Part shown: piece after piece, positions 57,437 to 64,000 of the stretch
Layout of the letters: every line of letters starts with the position of its first letter
Numbering within the stretch: the stretch's first letter is position 1
DNA from: Arachis hypogaea
Lineage: Eukaryota; Streptophyta; Magnoliopsida; Fabales; Fabaceae
DNA: 64,000 bases
Direction: 5' to 3'
Assembly: GCF_003086295.3 (NCBI RefSeq)
Contig: NC_092051.1
Location: 64,357,772-64,421,771, forward strand
Notes under the pieces: generated by a model
Told to the model about the DNA's origin: nothing
Seen by the model: the letters and a program-made list of their open reading frames with translations, nothing else
The model's database searches: none
Translations under genes and position numbers: made by a program

Positions 57437-58513
57437 TGTTGGATTTAGCCTTCTTTGTTGCTATTTTGAGGGCTTGGCATCCTCTTCAAGGAGGATTTTA
57501 TGCATGCACATTGAATGACTAATCCCTTTTAAATCTGCAAGTGTCCATCCTATAGCATCCTTGTGTTGCTTTAGCACATGGATAAGCTCCTCTTCTTGTT
57601 CCTCACTTAAGCTTGAATTGATGATTACTGAGTATGTGTTGTTGTCACCCAGGTAAGCATACTTCAAGGTAGGAGGTAAGGTTTTCAACTCTAGTTTTGG
57701 GGCCTCCATTTGCTTGTTGCTTGTGTAGTTCAACATGATTGAATCTTCCATGGTTTCTTGTGGTAATTATCCACCTGATGTTTGTTACTCTAGCTCCATA
57801 GCTTCTTCACATTGTTCTTCTTCCAACACTCCTTAAACTATCTTTTCCATTGTGTCCACCATCATGCATTCACCTATGGACTCCTTTGGATAACTCATTG
57901 CTTTAAAGACATTAAAGACCATCTTCTCTTCATGCAATCTCAAGGCTAACTCTCTTTTTTAGACATCAATTATAGCTCTAGCAGTAGCTAGGAATGACCT
58001 TCCTAGGATGATAGATGTGTTAGCCTCTTCCTCCATATCCAGTACAACAAAATTAGCTAGAAAGATGAACTCTCCTACTTTTACCAACAAATCTTCCACT
58101 ACCCCATGAGAAAACTTGAATGTTCTATCAGCCAATTGAAGTGCCATTCTTGTTGGTTTGGCCTCCTCAATCCTCATTCTTTTCATCATAGCCAAGGACA
58201 TGAGGTTGATGCTAGCTCCCAGATCACATAATGCTTTCTCAATGTTGATATCCCCTATGATGCAAGGGATTTGGAAGCTCTCAGGGTCTTTCATCTTTTG
58301 GGGAAGCTTCTTTTGTATGATGGCACTATATTCCTCTGTGAGCACTATGGTTTCTTTCTCTCTCCAGTTTCTTTTCCTTGTCATGAGTTCCTTCAAGAAC
58401 TTGGCATAGAGTGGCATTTGCTCTAATGCCTCAGCAAAGGGTATGTTTATTTGGAACTTCTTAAAGATTTCCAGGAATCTAGAAAACTGGCTGTCCTTCC
58501 CATCCTTCCTCAA
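57437..58513 (-). pseudogene. pol: E5 protease and PR-RT spacer
   Basis: FSRFLEIFKKFQINIPFAEA, KALCDLGASINLMSLAMM (active site), FLANFVVLDMEEEA and IILGRSFLATARAIIDV to TAG 57959-57961. The spacer reads on with several stops to 57461 (ELKTLPPTLKYAYLGDNNTY, MCMHKILLEEDAKPSK). Confidence 0.85.
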
Positions 58514-60286
58514 CCTTTATGGATAGGGTGCCTTTGGCACATAAGGTTTTAGGACTTGCTTTGGTGTGGATAGTGCAGGGGTCTCTTCTTCATTCTTGGT
58601 TTCAAGTTCATTGGCAGCTTCTTCTCCTTAGTTGCTTTGACTTTGGAGTGATTCTTCTACAACTTTTCCACTCCTTTGTGTGATGGCTTTGCATTCCCCT
58701 CTTGGATTGGCCATGGTATCACTGGGAAATGTATGTGTAGGCATGGGTATTTATTTAGACAAGCTCCCTACTTGTGCCTCTAGTTTTGAAAATACTGCCC
58801 CTTGGTTCTTTATGTTGGATCTGAACTCCTCTTGGTTTGCATCTATCTTTTTTTCAGCTCGCATTTGTTTCTCTAGAATAGTGGAGACCGTTCCTGTCAG
58901 TTGTGCTGACAATTGTGCTATGGCAGCCTCCAGTTTCCCAAAATTGCTGCTGATTTCACATGGTTGCATGGTTGAGGATGATGTATCTTTATGGTGGTTA
59001 TTGTGTGGTTATTGGGTGGAGTGGTATGATGAATTTTGTGAGTTGTGGTAGGGTGTATTTTGTGAGTTGTGATAGGGTCTGTTGTTGCTTGAGTGATGGT
59101 TGGGGTTGTGGTTGTTGTATTGGTTAAATTGGTATGGTTTATGGTCTTGGTTGTGGTTTTGTTGGTTTCCTCACCCAAAATTTGGGTGGTTCTTCCAACC
59201 TGGGTTGTATATCTTGGCATTGGGATCATATGGTGGCCTAGAGGGATTGTTCACATAGTTAGCTTGCTCCTATTCATATTCAACTTCTTGTGTATCTCCT
59301 TCTTGTGAAGGGGCTTGGGCTTGAACAGCTGAGACTTGGTTCTTCTCCATCTTCTTGGTTAAGGCTGCTAATTGTGCAGTGATCACTTTGTTTTGGGCTA
59401 ACAAAGCATCCATAGAATTGGGCTCCATCACTCCTCTCTTTTGAGTTCTATCTGAAGCATAGAAGTACTAATTTTCGGCCACAGTCTCCATGACATCTAT
59501 GACTTCTTCAATGGTCTTTTTCTTGTTGAGTGAGCCCCCTGAAGAATGATCTACTGCCTGATTTGACTCATATAACAGTCCCTCATAGAAGATGTGCAAT
59601 TGCACCCACTCGTTGAACATATCCGGAGGGCATTTCCTTGTCAAGTCTTTAAATCTCTCCCAGGCCTCATAAAGGGTTTCACCATCTTGCTGTCTGAGGG
59701 TTTGCACCTCAGCTCTCAATCTATTGACTCTCTGTGGAGGATAGAATCTTGTTAAAAACTTGTTCACAACATCATCCTAAGTCGTCAAGCTCTCCTTGGG
59801 AAATGCTTCCAACCATTTTGCTACCTTATCTCTGAGAGAAAAAGGGAACAAAAGTAGTTTGTAGGTGTCAGGGTGTACACCATTTGACTTTACAGTGTTA
59901 CAGATCCTCAAGAATGTAATAAGATGTTGGTTTGGGTCCTCTTGGGCACCCCCTCCAAATGAACAATTATTCTGGACAAGTGTGATGAGTGGAGGCTTCA
60001 ACTCAAAGTTGTTAGCATGAATTGTTGGCTTTAGAATGCTACTGCCACAGTTTCCTGGATTTGGGTTGATGTAGGAGGCTAGAACTCTCCTCTCTTGCCC
60101 AACATGATTGCCAGCATCCTCTCCAACATGGTTATGCACCTCTTCCTCCATAGTAACTCCCAGATCTTCCTCCACTACTTCCTCTCCAACTATTCTTTTG
60201 CCTCTTGCTTCCCTCCTTAATCTAAGAAAAGTGCTCTCAGGTTCACTATCGAAAGAGGATGAAGTTTCTCCTCTTCTACCCGTCAT
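58514..60286 (-). pseudogene. gag: E5 gag
   Basis: Start chosen at ATG 60286 (TGRRGETSSSF), the position matching E2's start. ANNFELKPPLITLVQNNCSF, FPFSLRDKVAKWLEAFP, then TAG 59777-59779 in place of Trp. It goes on in frame with FLTRFYPPQRVNRL, YEAWERFKDLTRK, CPPDMFNEWVQLH, to a TAG near 59468 where relatives have NQYF (CAG). The Asn/His/Thr-rich low-complexity tail and linker carry further stops. The frame is continuous with protease. Confidence 0.87.
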
Positions 60287-60540
60287 AAATTCAACAAATA
60301 CCAAGCAGAGGACAAGTGAAGGAATCACTTCTTGTTAAAACTAGTGGTTAGTTTGGTTGGTGCAATTAATCAAACAGTTAATAGAGAAAAGAAAAGAATG
60401 GAAATATGAAAAATGAATAGCTAAAATAATCAAAATAAAAGAAGGAGAAAATTAAGGAACTGAAATTAAAAGAATTAAAAAGGTAATTAAAAGTGCTTAA
60501 TCTAGCTACCCATCAATTTAATCATTGTCAAATTCAATCC
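60287..60540 (-). other. E5 leader
   Basis: Short, A-rich on the + strand. Nothing but the primer site is recognisable. Confidence 0.7.
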
Positions 60541-60560
60541 AATCCCCGGCAACGGCGCCA
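60541..60560 (-). promoter_or_regulatory. E5 primer-binding site (tRNA-Asp)
   Basis: AATCCCCGGCAACGGCGCCA on the + strand, seven bases from the LTR edge at 60568. Confidence 0.9.
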
Positions 60561-60567
60561 TAAAACT

Positions 60568-62920
60568 TGATGACCGAAAATTACTCCCCATATATAATCA
60601 TGAATCCGTTCTTTGGCAAGCGCACTAAAAATTGTTGTCAAGTAATAACCTACAGTGGAGTAGGATTATATCCACAGAGATTGGTAGATTTGAGTAATTT
60701 TAATTAATGGGTGAATTAGTCTAGCTGAGCAATATAGGTTGTGATTGCAGAATTTTAAACGAGCAGAATTGTAAATGACTCAAAGTAAAGAAAAGTAATA
60801 AAGTACAGATGAGTAAATGGCAAGAATGTAAAGTGCAGAAACATAAATGACTGAATTGTAAATAGGAATGGAAGATAACAGAATATGGGAAGTAAGAATA
60901 GGGAAAATTTATTAGGGTCAGGAGATATCGTTCTGTTTGGATTAAATCCTACTCATCTCATCTTCAATCATGCAACTCATTGACCTCTTTGCAATCATGA
61001 TTGATTGAACCCCAATCCCTTGGTGATTCAATCTCTCAAATCTTGATAATCAGCCAATTCCTTGGTCCAATTGCTCATGAAGAGAGATATGCTTGGTCCC
61101 TAATTATACCACACATCCTCATAGATCCAAGTAGTGGGTGGATTATATGTCACCATATCCAATCACCAAAACCCAAATTTACTCAAGTGTGAGAAGGGAT
61201 TTTAAGCGTGGTTACGTTTTTCCTTTTCCAAGGCTCCCATGAAACCTATTTTGCATTCAACCTCTTTCCCAAGATGATTGAACACTTAGCATTAAAACGA
61301 AATTCCTTCTAAAAAATTAAAGAAAAGATGAAGAGAAGAAGAAATTCACTTTCATTAATCCATCAAGTACAACAGAGCTCCCTCTCCCAATGAGAGGGAA
61401 TTTAGCTACTCATAGCTTAAGAGAAAAGTACAAGAGATGGAAGAGATGATGTGAAAAGTAAATCTAACTATACTTCAACAAAACTACTACTCCACAACCC
61501 CTTCTATGTACTTCCAGGGGTTATTTATACTACTCCTAGCACTAGAATTAAGAAAATACAAAAGAGAAAAGAAAATTACAGCTGGAGGGAAAGAAAACTC
61601 ATGACTTCTCCAGGCTTGGCGTGTGGCTGGTGCTTGAGTGGCGTGCCACGCCTAGCCACTGAATTTGGCTTGGCGCGCCACGCCCAGCTCCCCAAGTGGC
61701 ACGCTCTTTGTCCTCCTTCCCTGGCGTGCCATGCCTTCGAGCCCAAGTGGCACGCCCAGGGTCTCTTTAAACCTTGGTTAACCTGGTGTGCCACGCCTTC
61801 GAGCCCAAGTGGCACGCCCAGGCTTATTCTTCTTCTTCTCCCTTCTGGAACTTTGAACTAGCGTGGCATGCCCAGGGTCTGGCGGGCCACGCCCCTTATG
61901 TGTACTTGATTCCTTCTCTTGAGAGTTGAACTAGTGCGGCACGCTCAGGGTCTGGCATGTCACGCCCCTTGTATGTGCCTGGTTCCTTTGTTGGCGTGCC
62001 ACACCCAGAACTCAAGTGGCACGCCCATGGCCTTCTAGTCTTGGCGTGCCACGCCTTGAAGCTCAAGTGGCACGCCCAGTCTTCTTCTTGTTGAGTGATG
62101 AGGCTAGCGTACCACACCTGAGACTCAAGTGCCACACCCAAGTGGGAAATGATAGCTGGCGTGCCACGCCTTCGATAGCAAGTGGCACGCCCAATGAGAG
62201 GTTGAGCATTGGCGTGCCACGCCTGAGACTCAAGGGGCACGCCCAAGTGAGAAAGATAGCTGGCGTGCCACGCCTTCGATACCAAGTGGCATGCCCAAGT
62301 GTTTGGCCCTTTTCCTCCTCCTCTGGAAAGTTGTACTAGTGTGCCACACCCTGATCTTCAAGTGGCACACCCATATTGATGTGTCTCCATCAAGCTTGGC
62401 GTGCCACGCCAAGGTCCTCTAGTGGCACGCCCAAGTGTTGGATTAGAGTTGGCGTGCCACGCCTTCGATACCAAGTGGCATGCCTAGGCTTATTTTCTTC
62501 TAGCGTTCCACGCCCACAAACTCAAGTGGCATGCCCCATAGTCTTCAACGGAGTTGGCGTGCCACACCCAGCCTGGGTGCCACGCTTGGACTCTGGCGTG
62601 CCACGCCCTTGTTAAAACTTTGAGAACCCCTTTCTGGAAATTACAACTGGCGTGCCACGCGTGGCTCCTGGCATGCCACGCCCATATACTTTCATGGCAT
62701 TTGCTCCAAGTGGCACGCCCGGTTACACAAGCCCAGCTCTATTTTGTTGTTTTCTCCCCTTTTTGTTACTCTTTTCACCTGAAATTCAGCACAAACCCAT
62801 TTCAAAGCAATGCACCACAATATTTATCATTTAGTTCATGAATTGTAATGATTTATTGAGATTATGCTCTTTTATGGTCCTTTTTAGACAAGAAAAAAGG
62901 GTAGATGATGCAAGTCATCG
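60568..62920 (-). repeat. E5 5' LTR
   Basis: 2353 bp. + strand begins TGATGACCGAAA. It ends GCAAGTCATCG, so the element's first base is C instead of T (TG changed to CG). The inverted TATA box TATTTATA is at 61522-61529, about 1390 bp from the LTR start. The palindrome array lies just upstream of the TATA box in element orientation. Confidence 0.9.
61610..62720. repeat. GGCGTGCCACGCC palindrome array in E5 LTR
   Basis: About 1.1 kb with some twenty units of GGCGTGCCACGCC (6+1+6 inverted repeat) alternating with 'aagtggcacgccca' half-units, spaced 30-50 bp apart. Many units carry single changes, typically CG to CA or TG. A shorter copy of the array is in the 3' LTR from about 51885. Frames reading through it are artefacts. 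Confidence 0.92.
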
Positions 62921-62925
62921 CTTGA
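62921..62925 (+). repeat. Target-site duplication of E5 (right copy)
   Basis: CTTGA, matching 50804-50808. Confidence 0.88.
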
Positions 62926-63381
62926 CCCTAGCCCCATTACAACCTATGGATAAGTCCTCATGACAAATGTATGCATGCATTGAATAATTGTTGATTGTTA
63001 GATGAAAAATGAATCTTGAAAAGAATGATTAGAGGAGAATTGATTGAATCAACCCTATACACTTGAGCGACTAGAGCGGGTACACATCTAGTGAAGGTTC
63101 GATTGCTCAATTACATGTTTTCACCTATGATCATCTCTTTTCTTACAAGTTTGTAAATTCTTTTCAATAACTCAATTCAATTGTGGATTTGATTTGATTG
63201 TTATTGCTTTAGCCTTATGTTCATATATGTATTCTTGGAAGTTGATTTATTTTGACCAAGTAGTTGCATGTATATAGATAGGTTGCATATAGATCGTGTA
63301 CTTGCATTGAATAAATGTTGATACCCTTTGTCTCTTTCTTGGTTTAGCATGAGGAAATGCTTGGTTTAAGTGTGGGGAGGT
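62926..63381 (+). mobile_element. E6 3' internal region, right part, with pre-LTR stem-loop and PPT
   Basis: Non-coding and parallel to 300-560. AGCATGAGGAAATGCT (63346-63361) can pair AGCAT/ATGCT around a GAGGAA loop, the same arrangement as the TTGCTTG-AGGA-CAAGCAA stem-loops. It is followed by TTTAAGTGTGGGGAGGT, a recognisable polypurine tract, directly before the LTR. Confidence 0.72.
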
Positions 63382-64000
63382 TGATAAACCCCGATTTTGT
63401 GATTTATCTTGTGTTGAATTTAGAGGATTTTATCAACTTTTCTCACATTTATTCACTAAAATAACATGGTTTTGTAATTCTCCCTAAATTTGTGCTTAAA
63501 AGTGAAAACATACTTTTTAAGCCGTAAAATTGTTAATTTTAATTCACTTTAATTCTATTTGATGCCTTGATATGTTTGTTGAGTGATTTCAGGTTTATAG
63601 GGCAAGGATTGGATTGGAAAAGTGAAGTGAAAAAGCATGCAAAGTGGAGAAATCATGAAGAAATGAGCATTTGGAGGATTCCAGTCACGCGTACGCGTGA
63701 CAAAGTCATTTGCCAAGCGACACGTACGCGTGACCCATGCGTACGCGTGACAAGCGACACATTACCTCATTAAAGGCAATACGTTAGGGGCAATTTCTGA
63801 GCCATCCAAGCCCAAATCCAACTCATTTATGATGCTATAGAACCCAAGGATTGAAGGGGGGAATGGAGGAAGTAGTCATTAGCTTAGTTTTAGTTTTAGA
63901 TAGATGTAGAATTCTAGAGAGAGAGTAGTAGGTTTTAGGGTTCTTATTTCAATTTCTTCTTAGATCTAGATTTTATTCTTACTCCAATTTAGTTTTTCTT
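63382..64000 (+). repeat. E6 3' LTR (continues beyond the window)
   Basis: Begins TGATAAACCCCGATTTTGTG right after the polypurine tract; the end is outside the window. It contains the 18-bp perfect palindrome GTCACGCGTACGCGTGAC (63684-63701) and two shorter relatives within the next 60 bp. The frame at 63567-63773 is chance. Confidence 0.8.

Larger units (their letters stand above)
50809..62920 (-). mobile_element. E5: Athila-like retrotransposon (minus) inserted in E6
   Basis: Minus-strand order: 5' LTR 62920-60568, primer site, gag, protease, RT, RNase H, integrase, spacer, ORF3 N-terminus, then a deletion, an LTR-B fragment (53314-52072) and a partial 3' LTR (52071-50809). Flanked by CTTGA on both sides. 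Gag is most like E2's gag, so E5 is the natural candidate for E2's autonomous relative. Confidence 0.9.

Noticed and set aside
61610..62720. CRISPR-like appearance of regularly spaced repeats
   Set aside because: Units are palindromes of varying spacing with degenerate spacers that are themselves half-repeats, inside an LTR of a plant retrotransposon. No cas genes.
61451..62841. Cys/His-rich ORFs in the E5 LTR
   Set aside because: Produced by translating GGCGTGCCACGCC repeats (CHA/ACH patterns). Not zinc fingers.

Overview
The window is plant nuclear DNA made almost entirely of nested LTR retrotransposons; I see no host gene, rRNA gene, complete tRNA gene or CRISPR array. Pol domains run protease - RT - RNase H - integrase, which is Ty3/gypsy order. 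There is no chromodomain. The primer-binding sites match the 3' end of plant tRNA-Asp, and several elements carry a third ORF between integrase and the 3' LTR. Together these point to the Athila-like lineage. The abundance of short GGCGTTnAACGCC palindromes recalls Arachis (peanut) intergenic DNA, so Arachis is my best guess for the organism, from memory and not from a search.

Layout. (a) 1-588: tail of an E6-like element. (b) 589-21226: element E1 (+), old, with LTRs of 1537 bp each, gag-pro-pol-ORF3. Its integrase gene is split by E2 (7526-15939, +), a young gag-pro element without RT/RNase H/integrase core, flanked by the 5-bp duplication TAAGG. (c) 21227-25079: a second internal region (E1b) sharing E1's right LTR. 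It is collapsed to gag plus 3' UTR and ends in a different LTR type (here 'LTR-B'). (d) 25080-48430: element E3 on the minus strand. Its 3' LTR is cut by (c) and its ORF3 is split by E4 (27785-38659, +, duplication ATAGC). E4 has gag-pro and ORF3 but no pol. (e) 48431-49790: a Ty1/copia integrase remnant and an LTR-like remnant. (f) 49791-64000: host element E6 (+), seen only as its 3' non-coding end and 3' LTR. It is split by E5 (50809-62920, minus strand, duplication CTTGA). E5's 3' LTR is itself interrupted by an LTR-B fragment and a deletion.

How the parts relate. E1, E3 and E5 carry remnants of all enzymatic domains and represent potential autonomous families. E2 and E4 keep LTRs, gag, protease and cis signals but lack pol, so any movement would need enzymes from relatives; E5's gag is the closest to E2's. 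Nearly all coding regions are broken, mostly by stops explained by C:G to T:A changes. The longest clean ORFs are E1 ORF3 and E2 gag.

The non-coding structure is the most interesting part. A short stem-loop of the type TTGCTTG-AGGA-CAAGCAA recurs before ORF3 and again just before the 3' LTR, with paired compensatory changes between elements. A second hairpin follows integrase in every element. Each LTR family has its own array of CpG-containing palindromes, upstream of the TATA box wherever one is visible. E4's leader has two copies of a co-varying stem-loop domain.
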